A stretch of 64,000 nt of DNA, taken from NCBI RefSeq assembly GCF_011612585.1, contig NZ_CP050133.1, positions 868,001 through 932,000 of the forward strand. The letters run 5' to 3'. The translations under genes were made by a program, and so were the position numbers. Position 1 is the stretch's first letter; the number at the start of each line of letters is the position of its first letter. The notes under the pieces are model-generated. The model ran no database searches. It was not told the DNA's origin and worked only from the letters and a program-made list of their open reading frames with translations. This stretch comes from Streptococcus cristatus ATCC 51100. GTDB taxonomy: Bacteria > Bacillota > Bacilli > Lactobacillales > Streptococcaceae. This document shows positions 1 to 9,725 of this stretch, piece by piece.

Positions 1-690
1 TACACGGAGCCAACGGATGATGATTATTATGATCAAAAATTGAACTCCGCCTATACTTTTGGTGAACAAGACAATCATCGTGGAGCTGAGGCAGTTCGTC
101 AAGCTTTGAAAGATAACTTCGATATTGACATTAAATACTATGCTTTAGTAGACTTTAACACCTTTGCGACTGCAATTGACACCCTCTTTCCAAATGGTGT
201 ATTTATGGATGCTAAATTTTCGACCATTGATGGGGAAAAAGTCACAGAAGTGGAAGTTCCAGATGATTTAAACATGAAGGATGGAGTGGTTCCTACTCAA
301 ACCATCAAGGTTGGTCGTCAGCACATGGACGGTCGGACGCTCTTAAACTATGCCCGTTTCCGTAAGGACGATGAGGGTGACTTTGGTCGTACACGTCGCC
401 AGCAAGAAGTCTTGACTGCTATCATGCAGCAGATAAAAGACCCTACGAAGCTTTTTACAGGATCTGAAGCATTAGGAAAAGTTTTTGCCTTGACCTCGAC
501 CAATGTACCTCAGAGTTTTATTTGGTCACAAGGCTTATCCTTGGTGCTTGATTCACGCAATGGGATAGAGCGCCTCACTATACCAGAACTAGGCGACTGG
601 ACGGATACCTATGATATGTATGGTGGACAAGGACTCTTGATTGATTTTGAAGCCTATAAAGAAAGATTGAAACAAATGGGCTTAAGATAG
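1..690 (+). CDS. LytR-CpsA-Psr (LCP) family protein, 3' part
   Basis: The reading frame is open from the first base, so the start lies outside the window; 229 residues are visible. The segment RTLLNYARFRKD followed by DFGRTRRQQEVLTAI is the conserved arginine-rich core of LCP domains, which bind polyprenyl pyrophosphate. LCP proteins transfer undecaprenyl-linked glycopolymers (teichoic acid, rhamnan, capsule) to peptidoglycan at the outer membrane face. The N-terminal membrane anchor is expected upstream. A TTG at 40 is only an internal codon, not a credible start. The gene is followed by a short GC stem-loop at 708-734. The family call is firm; which LCP paralogue it is (Psr, BrpA or LytR) cannot be decided from this part. 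Confidence 0.88.
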   Translation, partial: YTEPTDDDYYDQKLNSAYTFGEQDNHRGAEAVRQALKDNFDIDIKYYALVDFNTFATAIDTLFPNGVFMDAKFSTIDGEKVTEVEVPDDLNMKDGVVPTQTIKVGRQHMDGRTLLNYARFRKDDEGDFGRTRRQQEVLTAIMQQIKDPTKLFTGSEALGKVFALTSTNVPQSFIWSQGLSLVLDSRNGIERLTIPELGDWTDTYDMYGGQGLLIDFEAYKERLKQMGLR

Positions 691-701
691 GGCTCTTATG
701 A

Positions 702-743
702 TATAATGGGAAGTGGCAGATTTTGTCTCTTCCCTTTCTTTTT
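702..743 (+). terminator. Weak terminator after the LCP gene
   Basis: GGGAAG at 708-713 pairs with CTTCCC at 729-734 and a T-rich run follows to 743. The loop is long (15 nt), so this is a modest terminator. A TGATATAAT extended -10 motif (699-707) lies immediately before it and could fire into the 160-nt gap before the methyltransferase gene. Confidence 0.4.
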
Positions 744-829
744 GGAAAATAGCAGAGCAGAAATGTGAACATATTTTCCAATAGGAAGAAAGAAATAAAC
801 AGTAGAAATCCTGTGATTCCCTGCTTTAG

Positions 830-835
830 TATAAT
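830..835 (+). promoter_or_regulatory. -10 box for the rRNA methyltransferase gene
   Basis: A TATAAT hexamer lies about 36 bp before the ATG at 872. No good -35 hexamer is seen at 17 bp, so only the -10 element is supported. Confidence 0.4.
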
Positions 836-856
836 TGTAGTTGAGTGCAGGATTGA

Positions 857-2230
<1,374 letters not shown>

Positions 2231-2274
2231 ACAAGGGTGTAGCTAGTGAAAGCCCTACAGTAAGGAGTTTAAAC

Positions 2275-3081
2275 ATGAAATTCCATGAATTTGGTGATAA
2301 GAATTTGCCTCCTATTTTACTGATACATGGTGGTGGCAGTTCTTGGTGGAATTATCTTCGTCAAGCACGAATCTTGTCAAAAGAATACCGTATTATTCTA
2401 CCCACTTTGAATGGCCACGGCGAGGAATATCAACTTGATTATGTTTCTACTGAAGATTCTGCTTTGGAGATTCTAGACTATATCAAAGCAAACTGTGGTG
2501 GGAAATTGTTTGCAATCGGTGGTGTTTCACTTGGTGGTCAAATTGCCATGGAGCTTTTGTCTTTAGACAGTGAAATTGCTGAGAAGGCCATCATAGATGG
2601 AAGCCTCTGTATTCCTCAACCGAGGTTAGCTAAAATCAGCATCTTTCTAGTGTCTCTATTTGGTAAACTGATGTTCAATAAATTCTCTTGCAAACTTCAG
2701 TTCAGCATGATGAACAAATTCTATCCTAAACTGGCTTTTCCAGAGGAAATAAAAGCTTATTATTTGGAGGATTTGCCAAGGACGCCTATCAAAACATTGG
2801 TGACCATTTACAAAAACTATATGGGATGTTACAAGCTGAAAGATGTGATTTCTGCTAGCAAGGCTCAGGTTCTGTATATCTATGGTGAAAAAGAATTGAA
2901 CTGTGTGAAAGAATCAGCGAAATTATTTCATCAGCTACATTCAAATACAATTTTGTATGAAGCAAAGGGCTATAATCACGGCTATTTATCAGCTTACCTG
3001 CCTTATGAGTGGATTGATTTGGTGGTGCCATTTTTAAAGAGTGATTCATTAGAAATGTGTAACGAATCTGATATGCCATAA
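2275..3081 (+). CDS. Alpha/beta hydrolase of unknown substrate
   Basis: The 268-residue protein has the oxyanion-hole HGGGSSWW stretch at 18-25, a nucleophile elbow GVSLGG with Ser85, and a C-terminal GYNHGY with His235, which together make a catalytic triad fold. There is no signal peptide, so it is probably cytoplasmic. It starts at ATG 2275 behind TAAGGAG. The ADP-ribosylglycohydrolase gene begins only 11 bp after its stop, so the two are probably cotranscribed. The substrate cannot be predicted. It belongs to an accessory patch between conserved genes. Confidence 0.8.
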   Translation: MKFHEFGDKNLPPILLIHGGGSSWWNYLRQARILSKEYRIILPTLNGHGEEYQLDYVSTEDSALEILDYIKANCGGKLFAIGGVSLGGQIAMELLSLDSEIAEKAIIDGSLCIPQPRLAKISIFLVSLFGKLMFNKFSCKLQFSMMNKFYPKLAFPEEIKAYYLEDLPRTPIKTLVTIYKNYMGCYKLKDVISASKAQVLYIYGEKELNCVKESAKLFHQLHSNTILYEAKGYNHGYLSAYLPYEWIDLVVPFLKSDSLEMCNESDMP

Positions 3082-3092
3082 GGAGGAGACGG

Positions 3093-3947
3093 ATGCTAGG
3101 AGCAATTATTGGGGATATTGTAGGTTCAGTTTATGAATGGAACAATATCAAAACGAAGGATTTTCCTTTATTTCGTGAGGATTGTTTTTTCACGGATGAT
3201 ACGGTCATGACCTGTGCTGTTGCTGAGGCTATTATGAATGGTGGTCGGAAGGATGACTTTATTGACGCCATGAAGAAATACGGCAAGATGTATCCCGATG
3301 CGAGCTACGGTGCTCGGTTTAGTAGGTGGCTCAATAGTGACAATCGTGAACCTTATTACAGTTTTGGAAATGGTTCTGCGATGCGTGTTTCTCCCTGTGC
3401 TTGGCTTATGGACTGTGGCTTTTGTGCGAGAACTGGTATGACGCCATCAACTAGAGAGCTTGCACGACTTTCTGCAGAAGTGACTCATAATCATCCCGAA
3501 GGTATCAAGGGAGCTATGGCGATAACTGATGCTATCTTTCTGAGTCGTTATTACTTTGGAGGTTATTGTGGGGATTACGAGCAACCAATCAACCACAATC
3601 CTACAGAGTGCAAAAGACGGATCAAGGATTATATTGAGCAGGAATACGGCTACAATCTATCTCAAACTCTAGATGAAATTCGTCCTAACTATCGTTTCAA
3701 TGAAGCATGTCAGGATACCGTACCTCAGGCTATCATTGCATTTCTGGAAAGTAGAGACTTCGAAGATGCTATTAGAAATGCCATTTCCCTTGGTGGCGAT
3801 AGTGATACAGTTGCTGCAATAACGGGGAGCATAGCTGAGGCAGCATATGGTATTCCTGATTGGATCAAGGAAAAGGCCTATTCCTATCTAGATGAATCGT
3901 TAAAGGATGTAATTGGTCGATGGGAGCTTTACATAGCAGGAAAATGA
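3093..3947 (+). CDS. ADP-ribosylglycohydrolase family protein
   Basis: The 284-residue protein carries the dinuclear-metal motifs of the ARH/DraG family: GAIIGDIVGS at 3-12, FTDDTVM with Asp35, Asp36 and Thr37, and GGDSDTVAAITG near 234-245 with two further acidic ligands. Members remove ADP-ribose from proteins or hydrolyse ADP-ribose derivatives. It starts at ATG 3093 with AAGGAGG directly before it, overlapping the end of the hydrolase gene. No ADP-ribosyltransferase or DarT/macrodomain partner is encoded nearby, so its substrate is open. Confidence 0.9.
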   Translation: MLGAIIGDIVGSVYEWNNIKTKDFPLFREDCFFTDDTVMTCAVAEAIMNGGRKDDFIDAMKKYGKMYPDASYGARFSRWLNSDNREPYYSFGNGSAMRVSPCAWLMDCGFCARTGMTPSTRELARLSAEVTHNHPEGIKGAMAITDAIFLSRYYFGGYCGDYEQPINHNPTECKRRIKDYIEQEYGYNLSQTLDEIRPNYRFNEACQDTVPQAIIAFLESRDFEDAIRNAISLGGDSDTVAAITGSIAEAAYGIPDWIKEKAYSYLDESLKDVIGRWELYIAGK

Positions 3948-3976
3948 TTGTTTAGTTGAATAGAAAGGTGTCACCT

Positions 3977-4366
3977 ATGGAATTACTTGATAAGTATAAA
4001 AAAGAAAAAGTTATAGACGTTATCACAAATATTTTAAAAGCTATTCACCTGAAAAAATACGAAGACATTATGAATTATGTCGATGAATCAGAGATTGACG
4101 ATTTAAACGAATTCTTTGGTTATGTTGAAAAGACATTAGAATTGAATGATTTTGACACGATTGATGAGTATGGTGTGGAATGTCATTTCAATCCGCCTTA
4201 TGAGTATTCTCAATTGGAGATTTATGATTATGATGACCAGACTGGGTTTGCTGTTGATTATGATTTGACTTCAAATTCTGGACTAGTAGATATGAGATTG
4301 CAATTAGAGTTTCTATATACCGACAATGGCTATACAGTAAGATTTCTTAATGTCGATTCTGATTAG
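3977..4366 (+). CDS. Small acidic hypothetical protein
   Basis: I chose ATG 3977 (129 residues) because GAAAGGTG sits at the right distance; an upstream TTG at 3956 has no such site. The protein is acidic, soluble, and has an alpha-helical N-terminus (KEKVIDVITNILKAI) followed by Asp/Glu/Tyr-rich strands. The style recalls small immunity-type or DUF7668-like proteins, but I do not recognise a family with confidence. It follows the ADP-ribosylglycohydrolase gene by 29 bp and is closed by a strong terminator, so it is the last gene of that small operon. Confidence 0.65.
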   Translation: MELLDKYKKEKVIDVITNILKAIHLKKYEDIMNYVDESEIDDLNEFFGYVEKTLELNDFDTIDEYGVECHFNPPYEYSQLEIYDYDDQTGFAVDYDLTSNSGLVDMRLQLEFLYTDNGYTVRFLNVDSD

Positions 4367-4419
4367 GAAATGAGATTGATAGAGTTCAACAAACGATATC
4401 TTTGATACCGTATTTATAC

Positions 4420-4452
4420 AGACATTTAAGATTTTCTTGAATGTCTTTTTTT
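4420..4452 (+). terminator. Strong intrinsic terminator
   Basis: AGACATTTAAGA (4420-4431) pairs with TCTTGAATGTCT (4435-4446) with one G-U pair and a TTT loop, followed by a run of Ts. It ends the 2275-4366 gene group. Confidence 0.85.
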
Positions 4453-4573
4453 GTATAAGAGTAAGGTTGAAGGTTTTAAACCATTAAATTTTCCTATCAA
4501 TAGGTCGAATGTCTTTAAATGAACTTTATGAATGAATCTAAATGGTTATAGAAAGTCATTTCCAGTATGTTTA

Positions 4574-4582
4574 TGCTATAAT
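4574..4582 (+). promoter_or_regulatory. Extended -10 promoter of the lipoprotein gene
   Basis: TGCTATAAT (4574-4582) matches the TGn extended -10 consensus and lies 31 bp before the ATG at 4614. No good -35 is seen. Confidence 0.6.
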
Positions 4583-4613
4583 AGACTTAAGTTTCGTGAT
4601 TTTGGAGATATAA

Positions 4614-5279
4614 ATGAAAAAATATAAGCATTTATTATGGCTTTCTGGCTTGGTCATCACACTGATATCACTATTATCATTGAATGGCTGTAGTTTGAGT
4701 AGTGAAACAATTCCCAAAAACAGAACAAAGGAACAGTACGAATTTGAAAAAACGTTTGAACCTATGTTTAAATTTTTAGAGCAAGACAAGAAGGAGTTTA
4801 CTGGATTAAAGCTTTACAAAAATAGTATTTATATAGAGAGTGGAAACGCAGTAAAGGATTATGAAGTATCCTTAGATACTAGCCAATCTGACATTAAGGG
4901 TGACTATACAATAAAAATCGGGGATAATAAAGAAACAGTTCCTGTTACTTACTCTAATGGGAGATTACAGTACGAATCGAAGTTAGAACCTTTGTTTGAC
5001 GAAGAAATTCTTAATTTGATAGTACAAAGAGATTATTTCGCTTCCTTGAATATAAAAGAAACCTTTAAGAGTGCTGAAACTGAATTGAGCGATATTATCT
5101 ACCGGCCTGAAAATTACTCTGAGTTCTTCAAAAAACTCAAAAGCAAGTACGATTTACCAGAGGATACAACCTGTAGAATCAGAGTAAGGTACTCTAGTAG
5201 CTCGATTTATGGGATTACAATCCAATTGAATTCGAAGACTAAGACAGTTCAGCTAGATTTAACAATATTTAAACAATAG
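4614..5279 (+). CDS. Putative lipoprotein of unknown function
   Basis: The 221-residue protein has a lysine-rich start, a hydrophobic stretch and the lipobox LNGC (Cys26), which marks it for lipid attachment and exposure on the outer face of the membrane. The rest is charged and contains no motif that I recognise. It starts at ATG 4614 with GGAG upstream and has its own extended -10 promoter. A frameshifted mini-gene follows 10 bp after its stop. Confidence 0.75.
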   Translation: MKKYKHLLWLSGLVITLISLLSLNGCSLSSETIPKNRTKEQYEFEKTFEPMFKFLEQDKKEFTGLKLYKNSIYIESGNAVKDYEVSLDTSQSDIKGDYTIKIGDNKETVPVTYSNGRLQYESKLEPLFDEEILNLIVQRDYFASLNIKETFKSAETELSDIIYRPENYSEFFKKLKSKYDLPEDTTCRIRVRYSSSSIYGITIQLNSKTKTVQLDLTIFKQ

Positions 5280-5289
5280 GGGGGAGTTT

Positions 5290-5414
5290 ATGAACGAAAT
5301 TGAAAAAAGCAACCGTCTGGTTGAAATGTCTGCAGTATTATCGAAAGTAGTGTTGAATTGGAAATGAAATATTTGAAAGTGTTCGAAAAATTGAATCAAG
5401 ATTTGATAAATTAG
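5290..5414 (+). pseudogene. Frameshifted small gene remnant
   Basis: An ATG at 5290 has an excellent ribosome site (GGGGAG) but the frame stops at TGA 5365 after 25 codons. A second frame, entered near 5346, continues with charged helical residues (VELEMKYLKVFEKLNQDLIN) to TAG 5412. Joined, the two frames would give a helical protein of about 40 residues. A small indel around 5344-5350 is the simplest reading, but a genuine 25-codon peptide is possible. A terminator follows at 5427-5457. Confidence 0.4.
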
Positions 5415-5426
5415 TCAGAATTGGAA

Positions 5427-5457
5427 AGCAGTAAGTCGTAAGAATTGCTGCTTTTTT
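5427..5457 (+). terminator. Intrinsic terminator
   Basis: AGCAGTAA (5427-5434) pairs with TTGCTGCT (5445-5452) with one mismatch, followed by TTTTT. It ends the lipoprotein/mini-gene transcript. Confidence 0.7.
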
Positions 5458-5495
5458 ATTTTTAAAAACAAACCACTTGAAACTATGGACAAGCC

Positions 5496-5545
5496 TTGCA
5501 AATAAAATTTTAAAGTAGTATACTAGAATTATGAAATCGTTTGCA
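5496..5545 (+). promoter_or_regulatory. Promoter with CcpA cre site for the GH13 enzyme
   Basis: TTGCAA (5496-5501), a 17-bp spacer and TATACT (5519-5524) form a near-consensus promoter. TGAAATCGTTTGCA (5532-5545) matches the cre pattern TGNAANCGNWNNCW at every fixed position and lies just after the predicted start of transcription. This is the usual place for CcpA roadblock repression in the presence of glucose. Confidence 0.75.
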
Positions 5546-5589
5546 CAAAATTTCGATAAACTTATAATGAGAAATCTAGGAGAGAAAAT

Positions 5590-7356
5590 ATGGAATTGTC
5601 AGCTATTTATCACAGGCCAGAGTCGGAGTTTGCTTATCTTTATAAGGATAAGACAATGCACATTCGCATTCGGACGAAAAGGGGAGATATTGAAAGAGTC
5701 AACTTGCATTATGGGGATCCTTTTATCTTTATAGAGGACCATTATGAGGACAGCAAGGAAATGGTCAAAGTCACCTCCGATGCTTTGTTTGATTACTGGC
5801 AGGTGGAGATTACAGTTGGCTATGCACGACTCCAGTATCTCTTTGAGATTAAGGATAAGCAAGGCCAGACTATCTTGTATGGCGATAAGGGTTGTGTTGA
5901 AAACACACTCGAAAACCTTCATTACGAAGGAAACGGCTTTAAGCTTCCTTATATTCATGAAATTGATGCTTGTCATGTACCTGATTGGGTTTCAAAGACA
6001 GTTTGGTATCAGATTTTTCCAGAACGCTTTGCTAATGGCAATCCTGAGATTTCTCCAGAAGGGGCTCTGGCTTGGGATTCATCTATCAAACCAAAGACGA
6101 GTGATTTTTTTGGTGGCGATTTACAGGGAATTATTGACCATCTAGATTACTTGCAGGACTTGGGCATTACAGGCCTTTATCTCTGTCCTATCTTTGAGTC
6201 CCCGAGCAATCACAAGTACAATACGACGGATTATTTCGAAATTGACCGCCATTTTGGAGACAAGGAAACTTTCCGTCAACTGGTGGATGAGGCCCATCAG
6301 AGAGGCATGAAAATCATGCTGGACGCTGTTTTCAACCATATCGGAGACCAATCTCCACAGTGGCAGGATGTTCTCAAACATGGTGAAGATTCTGTTTACA
6401 AAGACTGGTTCCATGTTCAAGAGTTCCCAGTGACCAAGGATAAGCTAGGTAATCCGAGAAAACTACCTTATCACACCTTTGCCTTTGAGAGCTATATGCC
6501 TAAGCTCAATACGGCCAATCCTCAAGTGAGAGACTATTTGTTGAGTGTTGCGACCTACTGGATTGAAGAATTTGATATCGATGCTTGGCGCCTGGATGTA
6601 GCTAATGAAGTCGACCATCAATTTTGGCGAGATTTCCGTAAGGCTGTCTTGGCTAAAAAGCCTGACCTTTATATTCTTGGGGAAGTCTGGCACACTTCTC
6701 AGCCTTGGCTAAATGGCGATGAATTCCACGCGGTCATGAACTATCCTCTCTCTGATAGCATCAAGGATTATTTCTTGCGTGGGGTAAAAAAGACGCCTCA
6801 ATTCATCAATGAAATCAACGGTCAGTTCATGTATTATAGACAGCAGATTTCGGAAGTGATGTTTAATCTTCTGGATTCGCACGATACGGAGCGCATTTTG
6901 GCTACTGCCAAGGGAGATGGCCAACTTGTTAAGTCTGCCCTTGCCTGCCTCTTTTTGCAAAAGGGAACTCCGTGTTTCTACTATGGAACCGAGCTAGAGT
7001 TAGATGGAGGACCAGATCCAGATTGTCGTCGTGTTATGCCTTGGGAACGTATTTCCGATAGCAATGACATGCTTAATTTCATGAAGAAGTTGATTCATCT
7101 TCGTAAGAGAGTTGCGGACATTATTCAGCATGGGAAATATAGTCTAGAAGAAATCAAATCTGATGTGCTGTCTCTGGAATGGGATTATGATGGGCAAAAG
7201 GTCCGAGCAACTTTTAACCAATCCAAGGAGAATTACCTGTTAGAAAGTAATTCTGCAACTCTAGCAAGTCATTGCCAAGTATCGGAGGGGCAACTTCTTA
7301 TCTCACCAAAAGGCTTTGTGATCTTTGCGGAAGATTTGGAATCTGCTACAAATTAA
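5590..7356 (+). CDS. Neopullulanase / cyclomaltodextrinase-type glycoside hydrolase, GH13
   Basis: The 588-residue enzyme has an N-terminal starch-binding-like domain of about 120 residues typical of the neopullulanase and maltogenic amylase group, then a GH13 barrel. Region I is DAVFNH (Asp245, His250), region II WRLDVANEVDH with nucleophile Asp336, region III GEVW with acid/base Glu365, and region IV LLDSHDTE with Asp432. All catalytic residues are present. There is no signal peptide, so it acts on maltodextrins inside the cell. It starts at ATG 5590 behind GGAGAG and is controlled by a promoter with a cre site. Exact specificity (pullulan, cyclodextrin or maltodextrin) cannot be read from sequence alone. 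Confidence 0.9.
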   Translation: MELSAIYHRPESEFAYLYKDKTMHIRIRTKRGDIERVNLHYGDPFIFIEDHYEDSKEMVKVTSDALFDYWQVEITVGYARLQYLFEIKDKQGQTILYGDKGCVENTLENLHYEGNGFKLPYIHEIDACHVPDWVSKTVWYQIFPERFANGNPEISPEGALAWDSSIKPKTSDFFGGDLQGIIDHLDYLQDLGITGLYLCPIFESPSNHKYNTTDYFEIDRHFGDKETFRQLVDEAHQRGMKIMLDAVFNHIGDQSPQWQDVLKHGEDSVYKDWFHVQEFPVTKDKLGNPRKLPYHTFAFESYMPKLNTANPQVRDYLLSVATYWIEEFDIDAWRLDVANEVDHQFWRDFRKAVLAKKPDLYILGEVWHTSQPWLNGDEFHAVMNYPLSDSIKDYFLRGVKKTPQFINEINGQFMYYRQQISEVMFNLLDSHDTERILATAKGDGQLVKSALACLFLQKGTPCFYYGTELELDGGPDPDCRRVMPWERISDSNDMLNFMKKLIHLRKRVADIIQHGKYSLEEIKSDVLSLEWDYDGQKVRATFNQSKENYLLESNSATLASHCQVSEGQLLISPKGFVIFAEDLESATN

Positions 7357-7469
7357 TTTTTGGAAATCTAACTTAAAGACTTGTCAGAGTTACTCAAATT
7401 TCAAAAACCCAATCTAAGAGCAGTCTATTTAAGAAGAGCAAGTAACTTACTAGAAAGGAGGAGTTCAGA

Positions 7470-7781
7470 ATGGAATTAAAAGATTTTACCGAAAAAGAGC
7501 AGGAGCAGATCAAAGAGGGGCTTAGTACAGCCGTCATTAGCGATAAGGAAGCAGCTAAAAAGATTTTGGCGCTGGTACCACAAGAATGGCTTAAGCAAAT
7601 TCCTTTCCTTGTGAGAGGGCATGCAACGACCAAGACGGTTGAGCGAGTTGCCAAGCAATACCCAGAACTTTACGCTGTGGCCAAGCAAGCAGGAGAGCTT
7701 CCTGAAAAGGAGCGTGAAGAATTGCTCGCCATCATGACGGCTATCTTCGAAGAAAAGATGAACAAGCACAAGATTAAGTAG
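7470..7781 (+). CDS. Small hypothetical protein
   Basis: This 103-residue, charged and mainly helical protein starts at ATG 7470 behind AAAGGAGG, a very strong ribosome site. It has no transmembrane segment or known motif that I can name. It lies 113 bp after the GH13 gene and before a terminator, so it may share that transcript. Confidence 0.65.
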   Translation: MELKDFTEKEQEQIKEGLSTAVISDKEAAKKILALVPQEWLKQIPFLVRGHATTKTVERVAKQYPELYAVAKQAGELPEKEREELLAIMTAIFEEKMNKHKIK

Positions 7782-7853
7782 ACTTACCAGTTTATAGCGA
7801 GTCCCTTTTTTAAGTTGGCTACTCTACATTATTCATCTATTCATAAATCAAAG

Positions 7854-7880
7854 TGACTGCAGTTGATAAAAGTGCAGTCA
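7854..7880 (+). terminator. Stem-loop terminator
   Basis: TGACTGCA (7854-7861) and TGCAGTCA (7873-7880) are a perfect 8-bp inverted repeat. The T-rich tail after it is short (TTTATT), so termination is likely but not strong. Confidence 0.55.
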
Positions 7881-7945
7881 TTTATTATGGCTTAAGGAAG
7901 TTTCTATCCAAGATATATTTTTCCTTTCTGTTTTTCAGCATTTCT

Positions 7946-7954
7946 TGATATAAT
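7946..7954 (+). promoter_or_regulatory. Extended -10 promoter of the DUF4300-like gene
   Basis: TGATATAAT (7946-7954) matches the extended -10 consensus, 54 bp before the ATG at 8009. Confidence 0.55.
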
Positions 7955-8008
7955 AACAAGAGGAATTATTTGAAGAAGATATAGTAAAAATGTAAAAAGG
8001 ACGAAAGA

Positions 8009-8896
8009 ATGAAGAAAGTAAAAAAGATTATGTTGATGAGTGCCTGCACTTTGGCAATTCTTGGCTTAGCTGCATGTGGGAAGGCACAAAAGCAATCAAA
8101 CGGCAGTCAAGAGAATCCAACAGTTGGTCAGACTAGCTCAGAAAAATATCCATGGAAGGCAACTTATTCAAATCTAAACAGTAAAAAGAGTGTCGAAGAA
8201 GTTAAGAATTTGTTGGCTGCCGACTTGGATAAAGACAGTGTCGATAACTTTGTCAATCTAGTCAATGACTACAATGGACTTGTTGGCTCTACTGGATTAA
8301 CGGGCGATTTCACTAAGTTTACCAAAACCGAATATGACGTAGAGAAAATCAATCCTCTATGGCAGGCAAAAAAGGGCGATTTTATCGGGACAAATTGCCG
8401 GATCAATACTTATACCTTGCTGAAAAATAGCATCGAAATTCCTCAAATAGAAAAAGATGACGAACTCTTGTTCATAGATAATGATTCGATTGACAAGGGC
8501 AAGCTCTTTGATGCCAAGGATAAGGAAGATTTTAATATCCTGTTTTCAAGAGTCAAGACTGAAGCGACCCAAGATGTCAAAGTCCATGCTAAGAAGATGG
8601 AGGAATACTTCAAACAGTTCAAGTTTAACGAAAAGGCTCGGATGCTCTCCGTCATCGTCCACGACAATCTTGACGGCGATTCTCTCTTTGTAGGGCATGT
8701 CGGCGTCTTGGTTCCAGATAAAGACGGTTATCTGTTTGTAGAAAAGCTAACATTTGAAGAGCCTTATCAGGCTATCAAGTTTGCGACTAAGGAAGATGTC
8801 TACAAATACCTGCAGACAAAATATAAAGATTACACAGGAGAAGGACTGGCCAAGCCCTTTATCATGGACAATGATAAGTGGGTAGAGGGGAAATAG
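8009..8896 (+). CDS. Lipoprotein, DUF4300-like
   Basis: The 295-residue protein has a lipobox LAAC (Cys23) after a basic, hydrophobic signal, then a Ser/Gln/Asn-rich linker to about residue 45, then a soluble domain starting WKATYSNLNSKKS. That domain resembles the streptococcal DUF4300 lipoproteins, whose function is unknown; I give the family from memory and with moderate confidence. It should sit on the outer face of the membrane. It starts at ATG 8009 with GGACG upstream. Confidence 0.75.
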   Translation: MKKVKKIMLMSACTLAILGLAACGKAQKQSNGSQENPTVGQTSSEKYPWKATYSNLNSKKSVEEVKNLLAADLDKDSVDNFVNLVNDYNGLVGSTGLTGDFTKFTKTEYDVEKINPLWQAKKGDFIGTNCRINTYTLLKNSIEIPQIEKDDELLFIDNDSIDKGKLFDAKDKEDFNILFSRVKTEATQDVKVHAKKMEEYFKQFKFNEKARMLSVIVHDNLDGDSLFVGHVGVLVPDKDGYLFVEKLTFEEPYQAIKFATKEDVYKYLQTKYKDYTGEGLAKPFIMDNDKWVEGK

Positions 8897-8950
8897 AATT
8901 TCGAGCTAGTTAAATTTTATGTAAACTCTAGTTAAGGGAAGGACATAAAA

Positions 8951-9142
8951 ATGGATAAAAAACAGACATATTTTTCGATTGCCCTTGTTCTTATCGGTTT
9001 TCTACTTGTGGAATCAAGTATCTATATCATACCCTATATTGAAGGATTAAAAGAATTAGAAATAGCTGTTTTTGTAATTGGAATTCTTATTTTACTAGGT
9101 GTCATCATCTTATTAGCAAAGACTAAGAGGCATCATGATTAA
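8951..9142 (+). CDS. Small membrane protein with two helices
   Basis: The 63-residue protein has two hydrophobic segments (about 8-28 and 38-57) and a basic tail KTKRHHD. It starts at ATG 8951 behind GGGAAGGA. Its last 8 bases overlap the start of the next gene, so the two are translationally coupled. I do not recognise the family. Small two-helix proteins next to orphan soluble proteins are often immunity or accessory proteins, but nothing here proves it. Confidence 0.6.
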   Translation: MDKKQTYFSIALVLIGFLLVESSIYIIPYIEGLKELEIAVFVIGILILLGVIILLAKTKRHHD

Positions 9143-9590
9143 AGAGCAGTGCTTAAAAATAAAAGATTTAGAAATTATTTTATGGGAATTTATTGGTCAT
9201 AAAATAGAGGAATTGTCTGTCTTCAAAGCATTATCTGAGGATTTGAACTATCTTAATAGAGAAAAGCTAGACATGGTTGATGCATCCGAAATTCATGATA
9301 GCGAAGGTCTTACTATTGTAGATTTGCAGCAAAATGGTAGGGAATTGTTTATTAGCTTTGAAATGGACTTTCAACTAATGGGCTGGGCATCTGCTAGCAA
9401 TGACTATGCAGCCTATATCCAAGCGAGTCTTATTGGAAGTTGTCGAGTTGACTTGAAGGCAAAGCTTGCTTTTTCTAACAAGAATGTAAATTCTCTCACT
9501 AAAGCTCAATTATTGGAATATGGCGAAAAATTGATTTCGGATTTAGAACTCCACTACCGAAATATTGAAGGTTCTGAACACTATGGATGA
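9135..9590 (+). CDS. Hypothetical protein
   Basis: The 151-residue soluble protein begins at ATG 9135, inside the last codons of the small membrane protein gene. It has an amphipathic helical start and a central stretch rich in aromatic and acidic residues. No catalytic motif or membrane segment is seen. Coupling to the preceding gene suggests that they work together. Confidence 0.55.
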   Translation: MIKEQCLKIKDLEIILWEFIGHKIEELSVFKALSEDLNYLNREKLDMVDASEIHDSEGLTIVDLQQNGRELFISFEMDFQLMGWASASNDYAAYIQASLIGSCRVDLKAKLAFSNKNVNSLTKAQLLEYGEKLISDLELHYRNIEGSEHYG

Positions 9591-9725
9591 TGAAACCTTC
9601 TTAAACGAACAAGTGATAATTGCCTAAATCATCAGTCCTATGACTAGGTTTTAGTCGGGATTGTAGATAAAAATTTTTTCAATAACGTTAAAAATATGTC
9701 CTTATGGACAAGAAAGGAGTCAGTT

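Noticed and set aside
3093..3947. DarTG-type toxin-antitoxin module
   Set aside because: The ADP-ribosylglycohydrolase has no neighbouring ADP-ribosyltransferase; the flanking proteins are a hydrolase and a small acidic protein.
5531..5734. 67-codon frame starting at the cre site before the GH13 gene
   Set aside because: It has no ribosome site and mostly overlaps the GH13 gene in another frame. Its ATG is part of the cre sequence.
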